Source: Asterella californica (taxonomy: Eukaryota > Streptophyta > Marchantiopsida > Marchantiales > Aytoniaceae). From it: DNA of 64,000 bases. Location of the stretch: NCBI GenBank assembly GCA_036924285.1, contig JAYKYS010000005.1:2790001-2854000 (forward strand), written 5' to 3'. Both the position numbers and the translations under genes were made by a program. The notes under the pieces are model-generated. The model did not search any database. It saw only the letters and a program-made list of their open reading frames with translations, and was not told where the DNA came from. Below are positions 1-13,046 of this stretch, in pieces (the first letter of the stretch is position 1; each line of letters begins with the position of its first letter).

Positions 1-123
1 GATCATAGTACAAGTTTGTATCGAAGATAATCTACTTTGTACGTTCATTCTAAGCAAACATATGGACAACGACTAGTTTCATTATCCATGCTGTCTTTTA
101 TTCAGTATTGGTAAGATTATGAG

Positions 124-590
124 GTGATATCAAAACCATATATAAATAATGCTATGCTTGTTGATAAAGATTTGCAGGGTAATTTAGTTTATCAAACACA
201 TCTTCTTGTTCTATTCTCTGACTTTAATCCAATATATCATACAGATGATTTCTTTTATAATATGCTTCTTAAGTTTTTGCACTTTCATTCAGAGGTTAAA
301 ATATGTGTAGTTTGATTCAAAAAATAGATGTATTTTACATGAATTTATTCATCGTCAAATCATATGTGATGTTGATGATGTCAACGAGTTAGTGATCGAT
401 CATGGATAGAGTCATTTGTGGTCTCAAGTACATCATATGCTGGAGAAGGTACATAACATTGTTAATACAACTATATTTGGTGAAGCTTTTAGTATGATTT
501 TTCAAATACAACAATCAATGAGTAGTATTAATACTAATGTGCAATCAAGCCAGTCTACTCACTAGTTGTGAACCATGTGGTTTGTCATGT
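124..590 (+). pseudogene. Decayed ORF remnants, possibly part of a Helitron/helicase element
   Basis: An open frame runs to 315 (no family motif certain). From about 310 another frame reads a protein-like string with pieces such as LHEFIHRQIICDVDDVNEL and VHNIVNTTIFGEAFSMIF, broken by one stop near 406. Use of two frames and the internal stop show that it is not a working gene. It lies about 1 kb upstream of the helicase remnant in the same orientation, so it may belong to the same element; that link is inference and I do not recognise the domain. Confidence 0.3.
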
Positions 591-1479
591 AACTCTGATG
601 TGGTGCTCACGTCATCTATTTTTTCGTAATAATGGACAGTTGAGTGGCAGAGGTGACAAAGTGTAACTATGAAAAATAAAAAGAAATTAGGTTAAATCTG
701 AATTAATTACTAACGCACAGTCTTGCAATTTTTATTATAAGTTTTGTGTTATTATGCATTAGCATAGCTATACCTTGATTCTAAACAATAAAAATAAAAA
801 AATTAATATTTTGTCGTGTAACGCACTATGGTTAATTGATGAAAAAAGCGGACGAAACGAACGGAACAGCTTTGAAAATCAAAAAGAAATTAGATTAGAT
901 CTGGATAAATCTGTGACGTATAACTGTTTAATTACATTGCAAGTATAACTACTTGTTAATCATCATCTACTAAGACAAAAAGTTCATTGCGATCACTACA
1001 TCCACCGGAAATGACAGATACCTCTTGGAAGAAATCTCCCATTGTCGGCTAAACTTAATCCACAAAAAGTATCTAAAGTAAATATGTTTATTTTAAAATC
1101 CTTATTATCTATTTGCAAATTGCTATCCCCGCGGACTGCAGTTGCGTGTGAGGAGCGGTTTTCTGTGAGCACATGCAAAAACCTCCCACGGGTGTTCCTT
1201 GTGTCCGTGCAAAGTCAATCGTCCATATCACATTTTGGTGTTCTATGGTAAGTTTAGACTATGGTGCAAGTCTATTCTAATGGTCGTGGGTCGACGATAC
1301 GCTTCGAAAAAATATTCGCTAGTGAATTGAGTTTAACGGTTTATTCTCCGTTCACTCGTTATTCTGTATTATTTAAGAATATATGGTCAAAATGAAAGGC
1401 AATCTTCTTCTCGTCACTAGGTTCAAAGCACTTCCATACCTTCTCAAAGAAATAGATGCTTGCTTTGGTCACTTACTAA

Positions 1480-2105
1480 TATCTGAGATAGAAGCATTAT
1501 CTTAATATCAAAGATAATACTACTGTTGTTTTAACACACCGTGTTGATGTTTGTAAATATAATCAACTAGCATTACACATACATTTTAGTGTTGTGCTAT
1601 AATATCTCTTTCTATAATGACAGATGCTCCTGTAGATGATGCTTATCATTATTGGATTAATGGTATTATTTTTCATGAGCTTCGTGAGGTTAGTATCGGT
1701 GCTAAAGTGATATTCACTAGTATTATAAATGTTGAACTCATGGTTGTTAATGGTAGTTCTGGTGTTGTAATAGACGTTTGTAATGATTCACTAAATAAAA
1801 TGTTCAGAGTGTCTTGAGTGCAACGATATTGGTATGCAAGTATTTAGAACTCCTCATAAATTTAAATACGTTAACAACAAGAAAGAGCTCTGTTAATCAA
1901 CATTTCCATTGATTTTGAATACGCAATGACTGCTCATAAATCACAAGGGGCAACACTTGCTGGAAATGTTTTGTTGGTTATTAAAGATACATTTAGTCAT
2001 GGACTCATTTATGTTATGTTGAGTAGAGTTACAAATCTACCGCTTTTATGTATAGTAGGAAATTTATCGTCTAATGATTTCAAAGCTTTTGGTAACTATT
2101 GATTT
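1480..2105 (+). pseudogene. PIF1/Helitron-type helicase C-terminal remnant
   Basis: Three stretches in different frames add up to the C-terminal half of a PIF1-family helicase. Near 1520 is TTVVLTHRVDVCKYN. At 1617-1815 is GAKVIFTSIINVELMVVNGS followed by SGVVIDV, the pre-motif V region. At 1905-2100 is DFEYAMTAHKSQGATL, the superfamily-1 helicase motif with TAHKSQG, followed by HGLIYVMLSRVTNLPLL, the YVxLSR motif VI. Stops and frame changes separate the parts. In plants such helicases occur as host PIF1 genes and as the helicase half of Helitron RepHel proteins. The decay and repeat-rich surroundings favour a Helitron origin, but no Rep domain or Helitron ends were seen. Confidence 0.7.
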
Positions 2106-2305
2106 GTTTTTCTGATGATTTTATTACAGAATGGCCCATCAAACAAAAATCATTCTTTGGATGCTCATTGCAGTCAATGAGAATCGCTAAAAATTTGAGA
2201 AACTCATCTAATAATCTGCACGTAAAATCAAATTCTGGCAACGTTTGCTCAGTTGCTATTATAGAGAAAGATATAGTTCTTGTGTGATAATTCTATACCA
2301 AACCG

Positions 2306-4550
2306 ATAGAAAATATTTAATTTATTTCTAAATATTAAATAATAATCGGACCTGGAAATTCAAAACAACAAACATAACTCAAAAAAAAATATGCAGACTC
2401 ACCCATTGCAAACTACATAGGTAACAACCTGCTAAGGAATAAAGTTTATATAATCAACAGGTTAATGTGTTACTTAATTCTTCTCAACGAAAAAGTTAGG
2501 TAATAAATTAAACCCTTACATATTATGATGGAGGAAGTGAATATGTATGCAAGGAAATTATACAATGGAACGAAACCTTTTACGAAGAGAGGATACGTGA
2601 GGATGATCTTCTTCCATAAGGACTTAAGTAACTACTAGTTATGAATAAAATAACGTTTTACTATAGAGAGTTTTGTAGTTCAAAACTTGAATGTGAAACG
2701 TGCCATCGACGAGATTTCGACAAGTTACTTTCTTCGAAATTAAGTCATAGGAAATTTGAGTACTGTAAATAATTCCCTCTAATAATCTGATGAAAAAATG
2801 AAGACTTAAAAAGGTTGAATACCTGAGCCAAGTAAGGACAGCACTTCTCCTCTCCTGATAATCCGCTTGTTATCATGTTCTTTTTTCTTTGTTCTTCATA
2901 ATTTTTTCATTTTTAATTAGTTCATGCATTTTGCGTCCATGCTAAGGGCTTATTCTGAGTTTGTCTTGTATAACGATACAACTGTATGGGATAGATTCTT
3001 TGATCCAAAGTTAATTTGATACTAAACATATTCAACGACGAGATTTACGGATAGATAGAATTAATCTAGTAAGGTTTCCATTCAGTAATATAATACTTTT
3101 ATTTAATAAAGATTCAATTGTTTATTTTAGAACTATCTTTCATATAATACCAAAATATTCCTAGATATCGAAAGTGTTTATGATAATTGAATCCCTCTCA
3201 GAGTATTGCCTAAGAGACTTGGTGACCGTTATCATCATAGAAAATATTCGGAAGTCTCAGCAGGTTGATTAGGATTCTGGAGTTGCATGTGATGATGGAA
3301 GAGGTACGACTTTTCAGTTATTGATTTAAATAAATATTACCATTCGTCCATGACAATTGTGTTTATAGTAGGACGTGGATCATTTCACACACTTTACTTA
3401 CAGGGTTTGTGTTTTCATTGCGATCAACTGTAATAAAGAAAACAGCTATAACGATAACTATTTATAATAGAATATTACTTCTAGTTATTTAATTTAGCAG
3501 TGTAAATTTGAATAGCTATTCTCAAGTCACTTCGTTGGTTACTTACTTCGTCGACTTCTTTTAATTTTGTCAACCAGTTAATACATCAGCTAGACGCTTG
3601 GAATGCATATTAGTCACCTTTACATTCATCATAGTAATAAGGCTTTTTAGGTAAAGCTGGTCGGTTGGCCATGAATATCCACTTTATTCATTACTTCTGG
3701 AGAAGATTAGTCTTCACATCGAAGAAATTATGTGTTTAATGATTAATTTGTGATTTGTAAAAAGTTAGAAAGTAAAGATTATTATTAGCAAAGATCTCAA
3801 GATACTTTTACAACAGATACTTTCAAATAAATAAATAAAATAATCAAGAAGTGATGAAAACTATGATGTCCACATGTTTCAAAAAGTTAACTAATATATA
3901 TGTTTTGATACGACATATTGATTGTAGAGTGAGAAGAAAGTAGAAGGAGTGTTTTGTTACCAAATAGTTACTCAATGGCTCGCATTATCTATTTCATGTT
4001 TACTAGAAAGTTCCAAATCTTCTGATAGTGGTAAATCCTGATCTCATAAATTTATTTAAACGTACTCCTAATATCAGACTTGACTTCACCCGTCTTAAAC
4101 CCCGCTCTTGATACTTATGGTCTGGGTTACCCAAAACATTCATATTTTTTTTGGTGGCCTTAATAGTAAAATGTGCTCCTCTAGGTTACCTACAGCGATT
4201 TGCGACTGTCTATATCGTTTCTGTCCGGTTTCTAGATCTGACATGGAAGATAGCATTAGAATTAGATTTTACTCTGGAAAAAATTATCAAAACCAATAAT
4301 ATAATATTTGAATTTTTTGTCTTTCTCGAAGATAAATTTTGAATTAAAATTAAAAATATAGAGGAAATATTTCCATTAAAATACTTTCATACCAAGAGGG
4401 GAAGTTTAACATTGCATTACTTGAAAGCACCCCTAAATTGGCAACCTCAGATCAGGACATATCATCTACTGAATAACATGCATGCTAAAGTAGTGACAAA
4501 GGTACCTCTGACAGCTCTCAAAAATTAACCGTCACCTCTGACACTCCTAC
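2306..4550. other. AT-rich intergenic stretch, no gene seen
   Basis: No open frame with recognisable protein features on either strand. About 2486-2538 carries a diverged inverted copy of the fold-back sequence found at 47470-47617. Two overlapping plus-strand frames at 4108-4342 show no family resemblance and are probably chance. Confidence 0.4.
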
Positions 4551-4642
4551 TGTGATTATAATGAGGAATGGTGCACTTATCACTCTTCTTCAGAGCTTGA
4601 AGCCAAAGGTAGTGAACGTGAAGACGTCCGAGCTGGACAGAC

Positions 4643-6054
4643 ATGGCATCACTTCTCAGGCTTGCAAGCACGGCCAGTGGCTGTCTTACGAGGTTCCCAA
4701 GACACTTCCATATAGCCCCTCACACGGCTTATTTCAGTGGGACACCGCAGCAACTAGTGACGAAAGGCAGCAGCAGAAGCGTTCCAGTATCGAGGTGTCG
4801 ATCAACAACCATGGCCGCTTCGAGCGAGAGCGTCGGGGATAATCCTAAGGACTTCAAGTATATGCAGTTGTGGGTCTCACAGGATGGAGAAACACACATC
4901 AAGGAATGCAAGATGAAGGACTTTGATCTCCAGAAATACAGCTCGCTATTGCAGTTCGTGAAAAGTGACTTCGATGGCCAGCCGACGAAGATGATATTCA
5001 CCGAGCTGTCAGTTGGTCTGACTCAGCCGCTTCATCCCTGCCCAGAGGTCCAGTTCGTCATTACGCTGTCTGGGTCTTGGTAAGTCCGATTCCTAGTTCT
5101 TAATGTAGTCGACTCACTGCATGCAGCACTGGTCAGAAATGCTAATCACCGTCGAGGTTACGAATATCATTCGAAGGCAAATCTCCTTTCAGAATGCGGA
5201 CCCTCTGTGTGCATCCGTGACTCAGTGTTTAGGGTAATGCTGACATGTGGATGACTGGATGATAGTTTACTTCTGATCAACAACAATCCAGGTACTAACT
5301 GCTTGTTAATATTTGACATTTCCCTTATCCACTGATCCGCCCGGCATCTCTCTCGGGGGGCAGAGCGTGGGTTTTTCCAAGAAACGAAGTGAAGAATATG
5401 CTTAGTTTACTTGTAGATATGCAGAAAGTTATAAACCGTCTGGCAGAGAAGGGATTTTGTGATAAATCGGGTCACCCGAAACCTAATTTTGCTTACTTTC
5501 AGTATCTTTGACAGTAAAATCGCAGTCTCGGTGAGAGACTTTCTATGTCCGAATGCACGGGTAGGTCCGTTCCAACAACGACGCTCCGATTTGGAGTCAC
5601 CTTATTTGGTCTTCAGTGGCTTGAATCTAAAGCTCAAAATTTCCGCATCTGAAGTCCATTAAGCCAGCGGTATTTTACATGTGCTGAAGTTAGTGCCTAG
5701 GTCTTATCTTTGCATATCCACGGAGTTCGTGACGAAGTAAGATGTTAATTGCCTGTTTGTAGCTTCGAGGATCAAGGCATACTCTTTGTAGACGTTCCTT
5801 TGGAACAGAGTAGAAAGTCCTGAAGGATTGGTGATGCACCAATTTATTGGCGCTTGTCCAGGTACATCGAAACAACTGACGGGAGTCGTTACGAGTTCCA
5901 GCCAGGAGAAGTTCTATTCCAGGACGACACAAAAAACTCACCGGCTGCAAAGCAACCTCAGCATTACTCAGGAACTGTTGGGGACCAGCCCTGTCAGCAG
6001 TTCATCGTTCAATTCAATCGGGCTCCTGAAACTGATAACCCACAACCCTTTTAA
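4643..6054 (+). CDS. Cupin-fold protein, two exons, probable organelle targeting peptide
   Basis: Exon 1 is 4643-5079 and exon 2 is 5862-6054, joined by a GT-AG intron (GTAAGT donor at 5080, CCAG acceptor ending 5861). The splice completes a Trp codon and gives a 209-residue protein ending in TAA. Residues about 1-40 (MASLLRLASTASGCLTRF and on) are rich in Arg, Ser, Leu and Ala with no acidic residue, as in mitochondrial or plastid presequences; a second Met near residue 57 could start a shorter cytosolic form. The C-terminal 85 residues read as a small single-domain cupin: HPCPEVQFVITLSGSW, then TTDGSRYEFQPGEVLFQDD and QHYSG. The first cupin motif lacks the usual HxH pair, so metal binding is uncertain. 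The match across the splice (LSGSW-YIETTDG) supports the intron strongly. Substrate and reaction are unknown. No neighbour gives functional context. Confidence 0.82.
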
Positions 6055-9000
6055 AGCACATCAGACTTGGTCAGGTATTTGTCGGAGGCACTTCACTTTG
6101 TGCTGAGAAACTGTATGATACATGATTGTTTTATTCGGGTTTCAGCCGATTTTTACGAGACATTCATGTTATGTCAGTGGCACTGGATCACTATCACCTG
6201 TAGTGACTACAGTAGTGTTTTGATTGTACTGTGGAATCGAAACTGAGCTTCGTCACTAGTCTTCTCGTTTTCCTCGACTTTGTATTATAGAGATGCAGAA
6301 AGAGAGAAACTGACAATCACAGAGTAATCCCAAGCACAGTGTCAAAATGGCACTGAAAAGGACTCATTGTCAAGCGACTTGTTCAAGCATTCCATCTTGA
6401 TATTTTGTTCAACAAATTGAGATTCAGTGCCTTACTAGAAAGTTACGCCAAGTTGAAAGACACAAAGTCGCAGTACAATCCAAAGCACAATGTTCAAAAT
6501 GGCATGTGCTCCTCATCGTCAAAAGATTTGCTCTAAGTAGATCAACATTTACATTTTTAAGCTTGCGAGAGGGTTTTGCATTATCGAGCTGTAAAGTTTT
6601 CTTCTTAGTTTGAGAAGAAAAAACTAATAAATTTAGCGGGATTTTTAAAACTGATCAAAATGACAGTTAAAAACATTGTTTAAACAAGTTAGATATTGAG
6701 AGTCGGATGCAATAAGTATAACATGTATATCATTGCATATTTAAGAACCATTCTCCATAATGTATTTGTTTTGTAGTATCAAAGATACTTTTTGAAGAGA
6801 ATCTGAGTTTATTTTAAATAGTGATGATGGTTGGTTAAACCACTTCTTAATTTGATCATCTTAATTACCTGATTTCATATTTAGGAGAAGAATATTTTAT
6901 AATATCTTACTTATCTTTTAAAGTTATTATGTTCTCCAACATAAACACAACTTGCAAAGGTTTAAGAAGAATGACTTCAGAGTTTACCATTGGAGGAAAC
7001 AACATTACAGTAAAATTTACAGAAATAATAGATAATAATGCAATTTGTAGTCAAATGACAGATTTATCAAGTGAATGTACAAAAGCTTAAACCATACTTT
7101 AAGCACAATGTAAGATGCAAAATTAGCATTCGCGATCATGTCAAGTATTCACGTGTAAAGTATAGCAAGTGTGGCCTTTTCAGTTGAATGCAGACCTATG
7201 TTCCTCGAATAATGTCCGTTTTTGTTAGGATTATGATATCAGCAAAATGTGTTAATATTATTTATAACCATTTTCACACTACAATTTAAATCGGTCTGCG
7301 TTGTGATTATTGATGATGCTTAGGTTTACATCAGCCACATCCCATAGTGGTAAAGTTTCCTATAATAGTCTTAACATGATGTTACTCTACCATTGAGTTA
7401 AAAAATCAATAAGCAGTGTAAATATTTGTCATATGTTTTAAATATTATGGTATAATATTACATAATGAGATTTATAATACTATCCGTTGTGAATTGAGAT
7501 TCTAGCTTGAGTTCATGTTGACTTACTAGTTTTAGTATTGCTAAGTTTGACATATCCGGGTGATAATGTAACTTCGGTGTAAGTTATCCATTGGTCACTT
7601 TCATTATTCTAATCTTTTAGGATAAACGTGAAAGTAAACAACCTCACATATATTTGCATTCCAAATTTCACTGTAATACATACTTCTATACCATCAACTT
7701 CCGTTTTGGTGTACATTACTATGCATCAAGATGTACATGTCTCTTGTTTCCATGTTGAGGTGCTATGCGCTGATGTCATAATTTAGTGTATAAATCTTTA
7801 TGTTTATCTTGACGTAGAAGATATATTTGATTAGACTACCCTTAGGAACTGAGAGTGTCCAATCGAGCATTGTTCCATCAACTTATCGATTGTCCAAATT
7901 ATCATCTTATGGTTTAGACAACGTTAGTTTTTGTCATTATCAATTTATTTTTTATAAAAAAATTGTATAATTAACAATACTGTTGTTATTTCTGTAGAAC
8001 ATTAGTACTCTAGAGTCTTTTGTGAGTGAATACAAGAGAGAAAGTGATTGAGCAACCCATCAGTGTCACCATACATTCAAGGCATTCACATTTAATGCAC
8101 AAATTTCCCTCAAACTTGTATGTCAATTTATACAGTTTTATCCTATAACTGATGATGGATTGAAGAATGAGATCTTCAGAGACAAGTCTTTTTAATACTA
8201 GTCAATTAGCAATACATTGGAATTCGTAGACCGTTAGCTCTGCGAATAAATTTTCTTGATTACCTAACTATCAGAAGTACATGAGCAATCTATCCTATAC
8301 ATATCTTATCTAGCCAAAAAAACATCCGAGAGTAATCCGATATGAATCTGGTCGAGAGTCCGAATTCCTATCTAGTTCACCTATACATATACTCCCAAAT
8401 TCTCATTACTTTCGTATTGCAGGTGAAGTGCGAAGATAATGGTTGTGATCTCAGCAAAGTGTGGAGTAAAATTACATTTGAGCTCATGCCTAGTGTTCTA
8501 GGGGAAAGTTCTCCATTGTGATCTTTTCATTTGCACACATATATGTTCTTCATATTATAAACTCTTCTATTTGGATATCAACAAAATTGTCTTGATGTTA
8601 TTTAGAACACACTACTGGTTTGATCAATATGATTGGTCATCATTAATGATTCTTATGTCTACATCTTATCTATATATAGAATAAATAAAACATGTATTAT
8701 CACATTCATGCAAACTTGTGATGTGCACGTAAACTGATAACACTGTTGTACCTCCTTGTCATAACGATCTTTAAACTCTCATTGGCTTATAAAAAAGATA
8801 GAGAGAAAGTATATTCCAAATTTTTCAGTGATTTTGAATTTCGAACTTCACTCTAGAGTGTAGGTATTTGAGAAGTATCATATGACAAGTACTACATTTT
8901 AATATATATCAGTGCTCCTCCATTTTCCCTTCATTTCATGTGAATTTTTATTACTTAATACCAGCATTATATTTCATATTTGTCGTGCGCATACACATCG

Positions 9001-9420
9001 CTACACAACATACATCGCTGTCAGAGGTATATCACACATACACATAACACATGGACGATGTCATACACATATACAAGTGTACCACAATAATCTGAATAGA
9101 GAAATTATCATCTCCAACACTGCAACAAAGATTACTCACAAACGGTCAAGCCAAACCCACTCTATGCTCGAAGAGAATCTGAGTTCTTAGACCGATGTCA
9201 ACAATTGCAAGAAGATTTGAGCTCTAGACCTTTGGCTTCACAAGGGATTTCTTAGCCGTTGAGCTAGAATCACATCACATCAAAATCTTTGTTTCAGTAG
9301 TTGTTATTGCTTTCTCTCATTATTGTTCTTCGTTCTAGTCTTGTCATATTTCATTAGTTTTGTCCATTGAAAAATAGTTGACTCACATGACAAACTCCCT
9401 AATTCCATAAGGTGATTTTA
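6055..9420. other. AT-rich intergenic stretch, no gene seen
   Basis: About 3.4 kb with frequent stops in all frames and no protein motif, tRNA fold or LTR that I can recognise. The open frame at 8912-9190 has low-complexity His/Thr-rich content and no homology signal. The first few hundred bases probably hold the 3' UTR of the cupin gene. Confidence 0.4.
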
Positions 9421-10318
9421 TTCCTCACCGGACTGCCAACTTGGTCTATAAGATGTTGTCTCCGCTCAATAGTCGATCACGAACCCCATAAGATATAACA
9501 CAACACCTCCAACCAATACGTCATAAGACTCTGCGGCCGTAACGATGGCCTTGGCTCTCACCATGGAGTCATTCGTGGGATGATCTGATCAAACTCTCAC
9601 CGTCAACATCTCACGTGTCATGTGTAGAGCTGTATCTCCTGATCTCCTAGAGATGTATGTAGCTGGAATGGACATCTCTCCACCTCGGACTTCCTCAGAC
9701 CCAAACTAATACACGCCGTCTTCTCCAACATCAATGGTTGGGCTCTAGAGTCTAACAAGACTTTCTGCGGTCGATACACCTTCCTTGACGGTACCACCAA
9801 ATAGAAGATACCACTTTTGTTGTCCAACAACACCACACATGGTGCCAAACCAACACGGTCAATCGCCGGCCTAGCTGATAACTCATCTAACCTGGTAGCT
9901 TGCCAAGTACCACTAGTAGCTGTCTTGATCCTCGACTCCCAGAACACATCTACCGCCTCTCGTTGAACCACCTCAGCACTAGAGGTAACAACATTCTCGC
10001 TCTCACTGAGCATGACTGCCAACTGGAACACTGGAACCAAGCTGACTCCCAATGCTCTCATATCCGTGGCTGAAAATAGTGAGACTCGCAAAACTACTGT
10101 AGCCGCTCTCAACATCGAGTTCGACATCGCATCCACAGACGTCGAGGATTGACTTACATCACCTCCGCTCCTGGATGTCGATGCCTCCAACTCCACTGCA
10201 TCATCGATAAGACAACGCCTCCGATAACGTGAAGGATCGAGGAAGCCTGGTCTGTCTACCAGCCTCCTCGCGTTGTGGATCCAACTCCACCGACGCACCT
10301 CGTGGCTCAGAGGCACGT
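9421..10318 (-). pseudogene. Gypsy-type retropepsin region, decayed (relic B, 3' part)
   Basis: On the minus strand a 232-codon frame (10316 to 9618) ends with VLLDSRAQPLMLEKTACISL, the N-terminal half of a retroviral-type protease in which the catalytic DSG has become DSR. After a frame change, sequence near 9525-9425 reads YDVLVGGVVLYLMGFVIDY, the C-terminal part of the same domain, with a TGA where Trp is expected. The N-terminal portion is Ser/Thr-rich linker. The frame continues on the far side of the solo LTR (11887 onward), so this is one gag-protease reading frame split by an insertion. Frameshifts and the lost active-site Gly show it is dead. RT and integrase are missing. Confidence 0.72.
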
Positions 10319-11882
10319 TGTCGTGATGTGAATTGTTTCACATAGTGAATAATTCACCTCTCAGTTAGAAGTTAGTCTCTCCGGGTCAAGTTAAGACCTC
10401 AGAAAAGTTGATTCTAGAGAATGTTATATATTCTAAGTCCTAGTAGGTTGTTCACCGTGATGATAGAGTTCAAGCTTATGGGTTGCACTTACATGTCGCC
10501 CATGCATGCTTCCTAGTATGGTTACGTTATCTTTCAAGATTACACGTCGTTTTACATGTCTTCGCATGTAATTTAAAGTTTACGATGGCACTTTAAGGGC
10601 TTGACGTGGTAGCCTATGTGTGAAATGAAGTCACCATGTAGTTTGAGGCACAAAAGGATAGGAAGGTGAAGCTATGAACTCCCATTGGTCTATTTTTGCT
10701 TTAGTGAAATGTTAAACTTAGAAGTAGAGGTCTAAAGAGGAGTTTGAGCATTTGGTGAGGACATTCTAAAATATGAGAACACAGGAGGAAAGGGCTCGTC
10801 GTACCAGTCACTGTCAGTCAAATTCTTGATCGATCTGGAGCAATAAAGAAGGAGTTATGGCAGATTGAAGTTCGGATTGTGCTAGAATTGCATCACTTTT
10901 GTTGAATTTGGGGTTTTCGATTCAATCGCAGCAGAACTGAGAAAATCGCTTAAAACCTTCGTGGTCACGTTCACTGTCAGCAGGGCTACGACTATCCACA
11001 AATTTTCATGTCAATTGAGTGAGTCAGTAATTCAAGGCGACCGCTGAAGCAGAGGGGGTCCGAAAAGCTCTCAATCTAGAGCAGCAACTTCAGAGAACGA
11101 GATCTGGAGAACTGTGTACAATCTGGAGGTCAAATTTCACAGAGGGGTTCAGCATGCTGTAGACTCCAAATCCTGTAAGAATCATCGAAAGTTATTGGGC
11201 CAATTCTCAATTTAGGTCGAAATAGCTGCCTGGGTATCAGAAATTGTCATAATTTCTCTGCTCAGAACGTTTCTGTCCATATCTCGGTGCTCTGATTTGA
11301 TCTCAAGCTGAAATTTCGTATGTGTCTTCAGTAGGACCTCATTTACATGTAGGAGAAGTTCTGAAGCCTAAACCATCGTATGTTTCTGATTCTTGACTGT
11401 TAAAGTTCACTATCTGATCTTATCACTATTAGTTTAATCTGATTTTCATTTCTGAGTATACTAGAGGATCCAATCGACCTGTATGAGTGTTCATAGTGTC
11501 ACCTCATGACCTAGAGCCTACCTCTGTAGTAAGCAACCACAGCCAGAAGCCCAGCGTTTCCTTGAGTAGTTGTATCACAACCTTCACCATCATACCACAG
11601 CCAGAAGGTTCCGTCCTTCCCATGAAGACTCTCATCTCGACATCTGGTGCTTACACTAAGAGCAGTTTTCTGATATTATGAGTTACTGAGCGTGAGATTT
11701 ACAGTCTGAATGATTTGGAGTTGAAGATTTACTTGCACGTCGTGTGTTTTATCTTGGCCGGATCGAAATCGTGATGGTGTGTTTTCTTGCGATCCGTATT
11801 CCGTGTGTGGTTTTTGTCCTCCTCTTCACGATCTTATCGCAGCTAGAAGGTTCCGTCCTTCTCAAGAAACTCTCGTCTCGAC
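10319..11882 (+). repeat. Solo LTR of the 33039-41745 Gypsy family, with ACGT duplication
   Basis: The 1564-bp unit begins TGTCGTGATG and ends CTCGTCTCGACA, giving TGTCG/CGACA ends like the young Gypsy element. From about 10440 to 11560 it aligns over its length with the 1373-bp LTR at 33039-34411 (shared stretches such as GGCTTGACGTGGTAGCCTAT, GAACTCCCATTGGTC and GCTGAAGCAGAGGGGGTC), with many substitutions. ACGT lies directly on both sides (10315-10318, 11883-11886). No internal region remains, so it is a product of LTR-LTR recombination. A module of about 46 bp (AGAAGGTTCCGTCCTTC to CTCGACA) is present twice, ending at 11642 and 11882, which makes this LTR longer than the young copy. Confidence 0.85.
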
Positions 11883-11886
11883 AACG

Positions 11887-13046
11887 TACTGCACCTCGAG
11901 TCACTACCGCAGATGTCTCAATGTGCGCCACGTGACCATGTGATGGGCTTTTGCTCATCAGATCCTCCAACACCTCCTTGGGATCGTGTTTGCTCCGCAC
12001 GATCTTTATCACCACCACCACCACCACGATGTTGCGTAACCTGTGATCCTCGAGAAGAGGTGGTCGTCCCATGTGGTGTCTCCTTGCTGAACCCAGCAAC
12101 CACCACCCTCTCTTCCACCATGTTGAGCTCAATCCCCTCACCCAAACCAAAGACAACCGTTCACGTCGGAGCAATGTCTCTAAGGAGAGTGACATCTCTG
12201 ACTCTCCTACGCAGCTCTCGATCTAGTATCTCATACCAGAACTAGACTGCATGTGCTTCCGTCACCCCTTGGGTAACGCTGATCAACCGCCTCATGCGAG
12301 TAAACGCCTCGCGTAGGCTCTCTCCAGTCTTCCGTTGGAACTCCTGCAGACTCCTCAACTTGTTGGTCCGCACCTTGATAGTTCTTTCTCAAACACTGGA
12401 AGAACTGAACCACAGTGTTAAACCTTGGTGGTATCTCGCTCACACTACCACCTGCTCCACTACTAGTGGACGCACCGTCGGTAGTAGGTATTCCGCCACC
12501 TGTGGATGTATCACTGCTATTGGCACCCGAACTCGTAGGTGCTACGCCTCCTGAAACTGCGCCAGTAGTGATAGAAACGTAGTTGGGAGGTCAATGTTGT
12601 CTCCACAACTCAATCTCCACATTGTAGTCTCGCCAGAACTCATGATAATCATCCATCAGCGGTCCCTCCAAGTGTTGGAACAAACCCTTCCACATCATGA
12701 AGAGTGTAAACAGCTGTGGGTTCCGTATCTGCTACAGATCGCACCAACTGTCGAACTCCTGGATGAAGTCATCCAGCTCGATGGTACCCACTGTATCTGA
12801 ATAACATCGAGGCTCATTCGTGATCTCATAGATCTGGTCCATGTCCTACAACAACGATGTGATGACACTCGACTCACCATCAGAAAATGCGCTATCTGCG
12901 TCTGACTCGTTCGCTGGAACAACCAACGGCAATGGTGTAGGTAGTCGGTACCTCACCCCACTCCGTGTATACCCACTGTTCAAGAAGTCCCCACTAGAAC
13001 CTCCCGAGAACTTCGTGATGAGAGAATCTCGGTAACACACTCTCCA
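11887..13046 (-). pseudogene. Gypsy-type gag remnant (relic B, 5' part)
   Basis: Minus-strand frames give a gag-like protein in pieces. Near 12850-12600 is IELDDFIQEFDSWCDLQQIR, then MMWKGLFQHLEGP and YNVEIELWRQH, with the frame broken by stops. Near 12440-12230 comes LRKNYQGADQQVEESAG in one frame and TRMRRLISVTQG in another. A Val-rich run from the trinucleotide repeat near 12010-12030 follows, then ETSAVVTRGAVR just before the solo LTR. This is the usual order of a retrotransposon capsid region, but at least three frameshifts have accumulated. With the single ACGT restored, the frame runs on into the protease part at 10314. Confidence 0.68.

Noticed and set aside
5690..5950. Minus-strand 86-codon frame over intron and exon 2 of the cupin gene
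   Set aside because: It crosses a well-supported splice acceptor and has no family features.
11643..11665. TCTGGTGCTTACACTAAGAGC as a primer site ending the LTR at 11642
   Set aside because: The LTR-like sequence continues to a second CTCGACA at 11882, where the ACGT duplication is found; the same module lies inside the LTR of relic C.
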